A stretch of 7,265 nt of DNA from an uncultured Selenomonadales bacterium (GTDB taxonomy: Bacteria > Bacillota > Negativicutes > Selenomonadales > Selenomonadaceae), in contig CAMVAG010000112.1 of assembly GCA_947165405.1 (NCBI GenBank), forward strand, positions 1 through 7,265, in the 5' to 3' direction. The first letter of the stretch is position 1. Each line of letters opens with the position of its first letter. Positions 1 to 4,995 of the stretch are shown here, in pieces. A program made the position numbers and the translations under genes. A model generated the notes under the pieces. That model was not told the DNA's origin. It saw nothing but the letters and a program-made list of their open reading frames with translations, and made no database searches.

Positions 1-826
1 GCCGCTCAAACCTTTCACACTTGCCGAAATAAAAAAAGCCGTCGAGTTCACTCACACGGCAGGCAAGAAAATTATTTTGGCGACGCCCCGCACTTCAAAG
101 GACAAAGAGTTATCGGAGCTGAAACTGCAATTAGGAATGTGGAATGAGGAATTAGAAATTAAATCGCGTAATCATTCCTCATTCCTAATTCCTAATTCCT
201 CATTGCTTTTCGACGGAGTGCTTGTCGGAAATCTTGGCACATTGAATTTGATAAAGACTTTGACTGACGCGCCGATTTATGCCGACGTGTCGTTTAACTT
301 GTTCAATCCCGTTGCCGCAGAATTTTTGCAGCGCTTGGGCGCGGTGCAGGCGACGGCTTCTCTTGAATTGAGTTTCGCGCAAGTTCGAAGCGTCGTCGAA
401 AATTCTTCCTTGCCGATTGAAATTATCATTCACGGCTCAACCGAATCGATGATAAGCGACCACGACTTTGCCAAGCTGTATCTGCCCGACTACGACGAAT
501 TCGCGACGCCCGACAAGTTGAATCGCCATTACGCTTTGGAAGACGAGGCGGGCGAGATTCATTCCTTGCGCGTCGACCAATTCAAGCGTTGGCATATTTT
601 CTTCGGGAAGGATTTATGTTTGTTGCCTTACGTCGAAAAATTTTTCGGAGCGGCGGCGTTGAGGATTGAGGCGCAAAAGTATTCGCCCTCCGTCACCGCG
701 CAGGTCGTCAAACTTTATCGCAACGCTATCGACGGCATTCCCAATTCCTCATTCCCAATTCCTGATTGCCGTTTCGGTGCGGGAGTATATCGTTTCAAGC
801 AAAGCAAAAATTCCATAAGCAACTGA
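1..826 (+). CDS. Peptidase U32 family protein, 3' part (5' end outside window)
   Basis: The frame is open from base 2 to the TGA at 824-826, so the gene begins upstream; the TTG at 77 is internal. Family features seen in order are: an I-L-A-T-P-R strand (about 71-92); D-G-V-L-V-G-N-L-G-T-L (about 210-245); an E-I-I-I-H-G-S-T-E-S-M block (about 419-453), the usual U32 H-G region; and the C-terminal run A-L-E-D-E-A-G, K-D-L-C-L-L-P-Y, R-I-E-A-Q-K-Y-S and V-K-L-Y-R-N-A-I-D (about 530-735), which is where U32 proteins normally end. The cysteines that often follow the H-G block are absent here (S-D-H-D instead). U32 proteins include collagenase-like peptidases and tRNA/rRNA hydroxylation factors; which activity this one has cannot be told. 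Two oddities stand out: about 25 residues encoded by a palindromic heptamer repeat interrupt the L-G/D-G-V region, and a second heptamer run lies just before an unusual C-terminal tail. Confidence 0.8.
   Translation, partial: PLKPFTLAEIKKAVEFTHTAGKKIILATPRTSKDKELSELKLQLGMWNEELEIKSRNHSSFLIPNSSLLFDGVLVGNLGTLNLIKTLTDAPIYADVSFNLFNPVAAEFLQRLGAVQATASLELSFAQVRSVVENSSLPIEIIIHGSTESMISDHDFAKLYLPDYDEFATPDKLNRHYALEDEAGEIHSLRVDQFKRWHIFFGKDLCLLPYVEKFFGAAALRIEAQKYSPSVTAQVVKLYRNAIDGIPNSSFPIPDCRFGAGVYRFKQSKNSISN
127..206. repeat. Imperfect palindromic heptanucleotide repeat inside the U32 gene
   Basis: The left arm (127-157) is built from GGAAT-type units: GCAAT, TAG, GAAT, GTG, GAAT, GAG, GAAT, TAG. The right arm (174-206) is the reverse-complement pattern, with ATTCCTC, ATTCCTA, ATTCCTA, ATTCCTC and then ATTGC. 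The two arms form an imperfect inverted repeat around an AT-rich centre. The underlying period is 7 bp, with the third, variable part of each unit differing. The translation across it (M-W-N-E-E-L-E-I ... S-S-F-L-I-P-N-S-S-L-L) is not part of the U32 fold as I know it, yet the reading frame stays open. Confidence 0.75.
735..769. repeat. Second heptanucleotide run near the U32 3' end
   Basis: The run reads ATTCCCA, ATTCCTC, ATTCCCA, ATTCCTG and ends in ATTGC, the same terminal pentamer as the right arm of the 127-206 element. It has the same orientation as that right arm and no matching left arm. It encodes I-P-N-S-S-F-P-I-P-D directly after the usual U32 C-terminal Y-R-N-A-I-D, so it probably extends or replaced the native C-terminus. 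Confidence 0.65.
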
Positions 827-832
827 AAATTT

Positions 833-838
833 TATAAT
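833..838 (+). promoter_or_regulatory. Possible -10 box for the alpha/beta hydrolase gene
   Basis: A perfect TATAAT lies just after the U32 stop codon and about 30 bases before the hydrolase ATG. A start about 7 nt downstream would leave a leader of about 24 nt containing the GGAGG site at 857-861. No good -35 box sits at the expected distance (TTCCAT at 811-816 is a poor match), so the promoter is tentative and the gene may also be read through from the U32 gene. Confidence 0.35.
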
Positions 839-868
839 GAACGCGAAAAAATTTTTGGAGGTCTTGAC

Positions 869-1972
869 ATGAAACATTCGCTTAAAAAATTTTTGGCAAC
901 TTTTTTGTGTTTCGGAGTAATCGGCGTGCCTCTTGCGGCGGACGCGGCATCAATTCCCGTCGACGAAACAAAATTTCCGAGCCTCAAAGTTCAGCCGGAA
1001 AATCTTGAGCTCGAAAAGAAATGGGACAAAGTTTTTCCGAGAAATTACAAAGTCAAACATCACAAAATTACGTTCGTCACGCGCTACGGCATGACACTTG
1101 CCGCCGATTTATACGAGCCGCAAAATTATTCGGGCAGGTTGCCGGCGATTGCGGTTGCCGGACCTTTCGGCGCGGTCAAAGAACAGTCAAGCGGTCTTTA
1201 CGCTCAAGAGATGGCCTCGCGAGGATTTTTGACGATTGCCTTTGACCCGTCGTTCACCGGCGAAAGCGGCGGCTTGCCAAGAAATGTTGCCTCACCCGAC
1301 ATCAACACGGAAGATTTTTGCGCGGCGGTCGATTATCTTTCCACGCACCCGAACGTTGACGCAAATCGAATCGGCATAATCGGCATTTGCGGCTGGGGAG
1401 GCTTCGCACTCAACGCGGCGGCGATTGACACTCGAATCAAAGCGACCGTGTCCTCGACAATGTACGACATGAGCCGCGTCACTGCCAACGGTTACTTTGA
1501 CTATGAAAAAGATTCGGCGACCATTGCCCGCGAACGTCAGGCGGCGCGCGTCAAACTCAATGAACAAAGAACAATCGATTATCGCAGCGGAGAATATGCA
1601 CGGGCGGGCGGCGTCCCCGATGACGTTTCGCAAATGCCTCAATTCGTCAGAGATTATTACGCCTACTATAAAACCAAGCGCGGCTATCATAAACGCTCGC
1701 TGAACTCGAACATGGGCTGGAACTCGACAAGCGCGCTTTCCTTCATGAACATGCCTCTGCTTAGCTACATTAACGAAATCGAATCGCCCGTGCTGATTAT
1801 TCACGGCGAAAAGGCTCACTCAAGATATTTTTCCGAAGACGCTTTCAAAAAGTTGACGGGCAACAACAAAGAGCTGCTGATTATTCCCGGCGCAAGTCAC
1901 GTTGACCTCTACGACAATATGAAAGCCATTCCGTTCGATAAGATTGAAAAATTTTTCAAGAGCAATCTTTAA
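869..1972 (+). CDS. Exported alpha/beta hydrolase (dienelactone-hydrolase/YcjY-like)
   Basis: This is a 367-residue protein. The ATG is set by GGAGG (857-861) with 7 nt spacing. Residues 1-26 form a signal peptide: K-rich start, hydrophobic core, and a likely cut after A-D-A near residue 26. No lipobox is seen, so the mature enzyme is probably periplasmic or secreted. The core begins with an L-A-A-D-L-Y-E-P strand (about 77-84). The nucleophile elbow is I-G-I-C-G-W-G-G (171-178), with Cys174 in place of serine. Near the C-terminus, H-G-E-K-A-H-S-R-Y-F-S-E-D (312-324) supplies a candidate acid, and G-A-S-H-V-D-L (341-347) the catalytic His344. Cysteine nucleophiles are known in dienelactone hydrolases, and a G-I-C-G elbow is familiar in YcjY-type hydrolases. 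The substrate cannot be inferred. The gene converges with the radical SAM gene, and the stop codons overlap. Confidence 0.85.
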   Translation: MKHSLKKFLATFLCFGVIGVPLAADAASIPVDETKFPSLKVQPENLELEKKWDKVFPRNYKVKHHKITFVTRYGMTLAADLYEPQNYSGRLPAIAVAGPFGAVKEQSSGLYAQEMASRGFLTIAFDPSFTGESGGLPRNVASPDINTEDFCAAVDYLSTHPNVDANRIGIIGICGWGGFALNAAAIDTRIKATVSSTMYDMSRVTANGYFDYEKDSATIARERQAARVKLNEQRTIDYRSGEYARAGGVPDDVSQMPQFVRDYYAYYKTKRGYHKRSLNSNMGWNSTSALSFMNMPLLSYINEIESPVLIIHGEKAHSRYFSEDAFKKLTGNNKELLIIPGASHVDLYDNMKAIPFDKIEKFFKSNL

Positions 1973-2628
1973 GAGTCTTCGTATGGTCGGACGCGCAAAG
2001 TTAATCCTCGCTCGTCGCAAATTTTTTGACAAGCAGAAATTTCTTCGGGCGGCGTGACGTGGTCGACGACAGTCAAAACGACATGCGGCACAAAATTTTT
2101 CATGTGCTCGGCGAAAGTCAACATCGCCTCGAAAGATTTTATCCCGTAGGCGGCGCGGGTCAGCTTGAAATATTTTTCGGCAGTCGCGGCGTTGAGACTG
2201 ATTGACGCCGTGTCCAAAATATTTTCAAAGTCAGCCGCAATCTCTCGCCCGTGATAAAGTTCGCCCAAGCCGTTCGTGTTGAGGCGCGTCGGCATTTGCG
2301 GGCGAATTTTTTTCACGTAAGCCAAAAGCTCCGTAAGCTCGGCTAATCTTATCGTCGGTTCACCGAAGCCGCAAAAGACAACTTCCTTGATGACTTGCCA
2401 AGCCGCGTTGTCAAGTTCGGCTTTGACTTCGTCGACGGTCGGCTCGCGCTCCAACCACAAGCTCGCCTCTGCAGCCATAGATTTTTTTTGTCGCAGGCAG
2501 AAGACGCAATCGCAGTTGCATCGATTGGTTAAGTTCACGTAGAGACCTCGCGGCGTCGTCGAATCAATTTTCAAGCTCTCGGCAAGCGGCAAATATTTTC
2601 CGCCCTTGTGTGTCGCGTAAACAATCAT
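1969..2628 (-). CDS. Radical SAM protein, TatD-associated type
   Basis: The product has 219 residues from the ATG at 2628. A GTG at 2637 would add three residues, but its G lies inside the AAGGAG ribosome site (2637-2642), which sits an ideal 8 nt from the ATG, so I choose the ATG. Residues 34-44 hold N-R-C-N-C-D-C-V-F-C, giving the CX3CX2C cluster ligands Cys37, Cys41 and Cys44 for the [4Fe-4S]/SAM site. V-F-C-G-F-G-E-P-T (about 84-92) is the G-G-E-like SAM-binding motif. R-L-N-T-N-G-L-G, S-I-S-L-N-A and a C-terminal L-R-V-R-P-Y-E complete a pattern matching the family often encoded beside tatD. It is short for a radical SAM enzyme (minimal core, no extra cluster domain). The substrate is unknown. 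No tatD lies in the window. A structured RNA lies in its leader. Confidence 0.85.
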   Translation of the reverse strand: MIVYATHKGGKYLPLAESLKIDSTTPRGLYVNLTNRCNCDCVFCLRQKKSMAAEASLWLEREPTVDEVKAELDNAAWQVIKEVVFCGFGEPTIRLAELTELLAYVKKIRPQMPTRLNTNGLGELYHGREIAADFENILDTASISLNAATAEKYFKLTRAAYGIKSFEAMLTFAEHMKNFVPHVVLTVVDHVTPPEEISACQKICDERGLTLRVRPYEDS

Positions 2629-2636
2629 TTGAATCA

Positions 2637-2642
2637 CTCCTT
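2637..2642 (-). promoter_or_regulatory. Ribosome binding site that fixes the radical SAM start
   Basis: The coding strand reads AAGGAG, then 8 nt (TGATTCAA), then ATG at 2628. The alternative in-frame GTG starts within this site, which rules it out as the main start. Confidence 0.75.
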
Positions 2643-2695
2643 GACTTATCGGCGCGTTCGTGATAAATTTTTTCTGTTAAAAAAACAATTTTAAT

Positions 2696-2817
2696 GGCAG
2701 GTCGTCGGTAATGCTTCGACTTCCTCCCGATTAGTGGATACAGATTAATCTTTCAGAAGCCGCCTCGCGAACGGCTTTTTGATTTCTTGTGGAAGAAATC
2801 CGGCACCTGAACCTGCC
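2696..2817 (-). ncRNA. Cobalamin-riboswitch-like structured leader RNA
   Basis: On the minus strand, GGCAGGU (2817-2811) pairs perfectly with ACCUGCC (2702-2696) and closes a roughly 122-nt domain. The 5' side continues UUCAGGUGCC (2811-2802), as in cobalamin aptamers. The 3' side ends CCGACGACCUGCC (2708-2696), close to the B12 box; from memory, E. coli btuB has CCGAAGACCUGCC. Before it, CCACUAAUCGGGAGG (2737-2723) resembles the conserved CCACU...GGGAAGG segment. Inside are a perfect 8-bp hairpin with loop GTGG (2781-2800) and an AAGCCG/CGGCUU stem (2757-2777). The central aptamer core (AAAAGGGAA ... CCCGCnACUG) is missing, so this is either a divergent or shortened variant, a remnant, or another RNA. 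A minus-strand promoter sits immediately upstream, and the radical SAM start lies 68 nt downstream. Confidence 0.5.
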
Positions 2818-2821
2818 GCAA

Positions 2822-2850
2822 AAAATAGCACACGTTCAAAGATTTTTCAA
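2822..2850 (-). promoter_or_regulatory. Promoter for the structured leader and radical SAM gene
   Basis: The minus strand has TTGAAA (2850-2845), a 17-bp spacer, and TATTTT (2827-2822) preceded by TGC, an extended -10. A start 5-6 nt downstream falls on the first G residues of the P1 stem (2817-2816), so promoter and RNA fit each other. Confidence 0.5.
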
Positions 2851-2860
2851 GGAAATTTCC
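2851..2860. promoter_or_regulatory. Palindrome between the two divergent -35 boxes
   Basis: GGAAATTTCC is a perfect 10-bp palindrome lying exactly between the minus-strand -35 (2845-2850) and the plus-strand -35 (2862-2867). The position suits an operator or activator site shared by both promoters. The binding protein is unknown. Confidence 0.35.
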
Positions 2861-2861
2861 A

Positions 2862-2890
2862 TTGACGCCCAAAAAGCTTTGTGATAGATT
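2862..2890 (+). promoter_or_regulatory. Promoter of the dhaKLM operon
   Basis: TTGACG (2862-2867, 5 of 6 consensus), a 17-bp spacer, then TAGATT (2885-2890, 4 of 6) with an upstream TGA that makes an extended -10. Transcription would start near 2897, leaving a leader of about 30 nt with the GGGAGG site. The -10 box lies inside the loop of an 11-bp inverted repeat. Confidence 0.5.
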
Positions 2891-2904
2891 TTCCACAAAG
2901 CTTT
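2873..2904. promoter_or_regulatory. 11-bp inverted repeat over the dhaK -10 box, probable operator
   Basis: AAAGCTTTGTG (2873-2883) and its exact reverse complement CACAAAGCTTT (2894-2904) flank a 10-bp spacer that contains the -10 box. The arms repeat about 21 bp apart, two helical turns, as expected for a dimeric or tetrameric repressor that would occlude RNA polymerase. Each arm begins or ends with the palindrome AAAGCTTT. In RNA it could also fold as a hairpin, and A/T-rich sequence follows, but its place across the -10 box favours an operator. Confidence 0.5.
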
Positions 2905-2926
2905 AATTTTTTTGGGAGGGATTCGC

Positions 2927-3916
2927 ATGAAGAAGTTGATTAACTCGGTCGAGGCAGTCGAAGAGCAAATGATTCTCGGTCTGGTGAAGTCTGCGCCCGA
3001 TAAACTTCGCAAGCTCGAAGGCGGCAACGTGGTCGTTCGCGCTCAAAAGAAAGCCAATAAAGTTGCACTGGTCAGCGGCGGCGGCAGCGGTCACGAACCG
3101 GCTCACGGCGGCTTTGTCGGTGAAGGCATGTTGGACTGCGCGGTTGCCGGAGCGGTTTTCACTTCGCCGACACCCGATAAAATTTTCGAGGGCATTCAAG
3201 CCGTTGCGACCGACGCGGGCGTTTTGTGTATCGTCAAAAATTACACGGGCGACGTTTTGAATTTTGAAATGGCAATGGACATGGCAAGTGACGAAGATAT
3301 TAAAGTCGACCATGTTGTCGTCAATGATGATGTTGCCGTTCAAGACAGCCTCTACACGACGGGCAGGCGCGGCGTCGCCGGAACAATCCTCGTGCACAAA
3401 ATCGCGGGTGCCAAAGCCGAAACGGGTGCCTCACTTGAGGAAGTTAAAGCCGTCGCCGAAAAAGTTATCGCAAACGTTCGGACAATGGGCATGGCAATTT
3501 CTCCGTGCACCGTCCCCGCCGCAGGTAAGCCCGGCTTTGAACTTGCCGAAGACGAAATTGAAATCGGTATCGGCATTCACGGAGAGCCCGGCACTCACCG
3601 CGACAAAATCGCTTCGGCGGACGAAATCGCCAAAACTCTTCTCGACAAAATCCTCGCCGACATCGATTATAAAAATCGCGAGGTCGTCGTCATGGTCAAC
3701 GGCATGGGCGCGACGCCGCTCATGGAACTTTACATCATTAACAACTTTGTGCAGGATTATTTGAAAGAGGCGGGCGTCAAAGTCTACGATACGATGGTCG
3801 GCAACTTCATGACTTCGATTGAAATGGCAGGCTTTTCAATTACGTTGTTGCGCCTCGACGACGAACTCAAGAAACTTTACGACGCGCCCGCAGATACTCC
3901 CGCGCTCAAGAGGTAA
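2927..3916 (+). CDS. dhaK: PTS-dependent dihydroxyacetone kinase, substrate-binding subunit DhaK
   Basis: The product has 329 residues. The ATG at 2927 follows GGGAGG (2914-2919) at a good distance; the in-frame TTG at 2912 overlaps that site and is rejected. DhaK binds dihydroxyacetone covalently as a hemiaminal on a histidine and presents it to DhaL for phosphorylation to dihydroxyacetone phosphate, in the cytoplasm. Seen here: G-G-G-S-G-H-E-P (51-58) with His56, N-Y-T-G-D (105-109) with Asp109, and G-I-G-I-H-G-E-P-G (214-222) with His218. These fall at the same numbers as the catalytic His56, Asp109 and His218 of E. coli DhaK, so the enzyme should be active. V-N-G-M-G-A-T-P-L (about 263-271) is also typical. 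It is the first gene of a tight operon; dhaL starts 4 nt after its stop. Confidence 0.95.
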   Translation: MKKLINSVEAVEEQMILGLVKSAPDKLRKLEGGNVVVRAQKKANKVALVSGGGSGHEPAHGGFVGEGMLDCAVAGAVFTSPTPDKIFEGIQAVATDAGVLCIVKNYTGDVLNFEMAMDMASDEDIKVDHVVVNDDVAVQDSLYTTGRRGVAGTILVHKIAGAKAETGASLEEVKAVAEKVIANVRTMGMAISPCTVPAAGKPGFELAEDEIEIGIGIHGEPGTHRDKIASADEIAKTLLDKILADIDYKNREVVVMVNGMGATPLMELYIINNFVQDYLKEAGVKVYDTMVGNFMTSIEMAGFSITLLRLDDELKKLYDAPADTPALKR

Positions 3917-3920
3917 CGAT

Positions 3921-4553
3921 ATGATTGACACGAAAAAAATTTTGGAAATTATCGCCGCCATTGCAAAGAAGATTGAGGCGGAAAAAGATTTTCTCACGGA
4001 ACTTGACAACGAAATCGGCGACGGCGACCACGGCATAAATCTTGCCAGAGGTTTTAAAAGCGTCGAAGAAAAACTTCCCGGTCTCGCGGACAAAGACATC
4101 GGCGCGATTTTAAAAGGTGTCGGCATGCAACTCGTTTCGACTGTCGGAGGCGCGTCGGGTCCTCTTTACGGCACGGCTTTCATGAAGGCAGGCAACGTTT
4201 GCAAAGGCAAAAAAAACCTCACGGCGGAAGAATTTGCGGCGGCGTTCGAGGCGGCAATCGGCGGAATAAAAATGCGCGGCAAGGCTGTCGAAGGTGAAAA
4301 GACGATGCTTGACGCACTCTGCCCCGCTTACAAAGCTCTCAAGGACGGAATCGACGGCGGCAAAAATTTCCTCGACGCGCTCAAGGACGGTGTCGACGCG
4401 GCGGCTGAAGGTGTCGAATACACCAAGACGATTATCGCCACGAAAGGTCGCGCCAGCTATTTGAAAGAACGCAGTCTCGGACACCAAGACCCCGGCGCAA
4501 CTTCCTCGCTGTACATGTTGCAAACGACGCTTGAAGTTTTGCAACGGAGTTAA
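3921..4553 (+). CDS. dhaL: Dihydroxyacetone kinase, nucleotide-binding subunit DhaL
   Basis: The product has 210 residues, the family's usual length. The ATG at 3921 is preceded by AAGAGG (3908-3913) lying at the end of dhaK, 7 nt away; a longer frame back to 3819 exists only inside dhaK and is not a plausible start. DhaL holds ADP tightly as a cofactor: it is phosphorylated by DhaM and passes phosphate to DhaK-bound dihydroxyacetone. The Mg-ADP site is seen as D29, D34 and D36 in D-N-E-I-G-D-G-D-H-G (29-38), with V-G-G-A-S-G-P-L-Y-G (75-84) as the nucleotide loop. K-G-R-A-S-Y (175-180) and G-H-Q-D-P-G-A (187-193) complete the site. Three bases separate its stop from dhaM. Confidence 0.95.
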   Translation: MIDTKKILEIIAAIAKKIEAEKDFLTELDNEIGDGDHGINLARGFKSVEEKLPGLADKDIGAILKGVGMQLVSTVGGASGPLYGTAFMKAGNVCKGKKNLTAEEFAAAFEAAIGGIKMRGKAVEGEKTMLDALCPAYKALKDGIDGGKNFLDALKDGVDAAAEGVEYTKTIIATKGRASYLKERSLGHQDPGATSSLYMLQTTLEVLQRS

Positions 4554-4556
4554 ATC

Positions 4557-4937
4557 ATGGTTGGAATTGTTATCGTTTCGCACAGTCAAAAGCTCGCGGA
4601 AGGCGTTGTAGAAATTTCAAAGATGATGGCGGCTCAAGCTCCGATTGCAGCGGCGGGCGGTCTCGAAGACGGAAGTTTGGGCACGAGCTACGAAAAAATT
4701 TCGGCGGCGATTGAGGAAGTTTATTCGGAAGACGGCGTGATAATTTTACCGGACATGGGCTCGGCGGTCATGACGACCGAAATGGTTTTGGAAGATTTTG
4801 ACAAGCCGCTCGTCAAGATAATTGATTGCCCTTTGGTTGAAGGAGCTGTCCTCGCGGCGGTTGAATCGGCGGGCGGCAAAACTTTTGAAGAAATTTCTCG
4901 ACGCATTGAAAAAGCTCGCACGACGAAAAAATTTTGA
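4557..4937 (+). CDS. dhaM: Phosphoryl donor subunit DhaM, single EIIA-mannose-like domain
   Basis: The product has 126 residues. The ATG at 4557 follows GGAG (4546-4549) by 7 nt, the site lying inside the end of dhaL. DhaM takes phosphate from HPr and gives it to the ADP on DhaL. Seen: V-G-I-V-I-V-S-H-S (2-10), with His9 matching the phosphorylated histidine of the family, followed by G-G-L-E-D-G-S-L-G-T-S (34-44) and L-P-D-M-G-S-A-V-M-T-T (64-74). It has only the EIIA-like domain; the HPr and EI-like domains fused to E. coli DhaM are absent, as is common in Firmicutes, so it must rely on the general PTS proteins encoded elsewhere. It is the last gene of the operon and is followed by a terminator. 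Confidence 0.92.
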   Translation: MVGIVIVSHSQKLAEGVVEISKMMAAQAPIAAAGGLEDGSLGTSYEKISAAIEEVYSEDGVIILPDMGSAVMTTEMVLEDFDKPLVKIIDCPLVEGAVLAAVESAGGKTFEEISRRIEKARTTKKF

Positions 4938-4940
4938 ATA

Positions 4941-4976
4941 AAAAAATTTCCGACTCGCATGAGCCGGATTTTTTTG
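4941..4976. terminator. Terminator shared by dhaM and the convergent PP-loop gene
   Basis: The stem is TCCG-A-CTC (4949-4956), loop GCAT, GAG-C-CGGA (4961-4968), with one A-C mismatch. A T tract follows on the plus strand (4969-4975), and an A tract precedes it (4941-4946), giving a T tract on the minus strand. It can therefore stop transcription in both directions, fitting its place between two converging genes. Confidence 0.75.
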
Positions 4977-4995
4977 TTGAAATATTTTCCGCAGT

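Noticed and set aside
127..206. Heptamer array read as a CRISPR or terminator
   Set aside because: Units are 7 bp with no spacers, lie inside an open coding frame, and have no T tract.
637..650. Repeated GAAAAATTTTTC-like palindromes (also near 1946 and 2093)
   Set aside because: They arise from common Lys/Phe codon strings and A/T texture, with no consistent spacing or position relative to genes.
1292..1819. 175-codon minus-strand open frame inside the hydrolase gene
   Set aside because: Antisense shadow of a well-supported gene; no ribosome site and no recognisable family.
2757..2780. Stem-loop AAGCCG/CGGCTT followed by T residues on the plus strand, terminator-like
   Set aside because: No plus-strand gene ends nearby. 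The stem is better explained as an internal helix of the minus-strand structured RNA.
2696..2817. Considered tRNA-Sec, SRP RNA, 6S RNA and RNase P RNA for the structured region
   Set aside because: The T-arm, the GGAAGGAAGCAGC-type SRP loop, the 6S open bubble and the RNase P core motifs are not present; the ends fit a cobalamin aptamer better.
3264..3764. 166-codon plus-strand frame inside dhaK
   Set aside because: Shifted-frame shadow with Ser/Lys/Arg-rich composition; dhaK has all its catalytic residues.
4110..4589. 159-codon minus-strand frame across dhaL/dhaM
   Set aside because: Antisense shadow across two intact operon genes.
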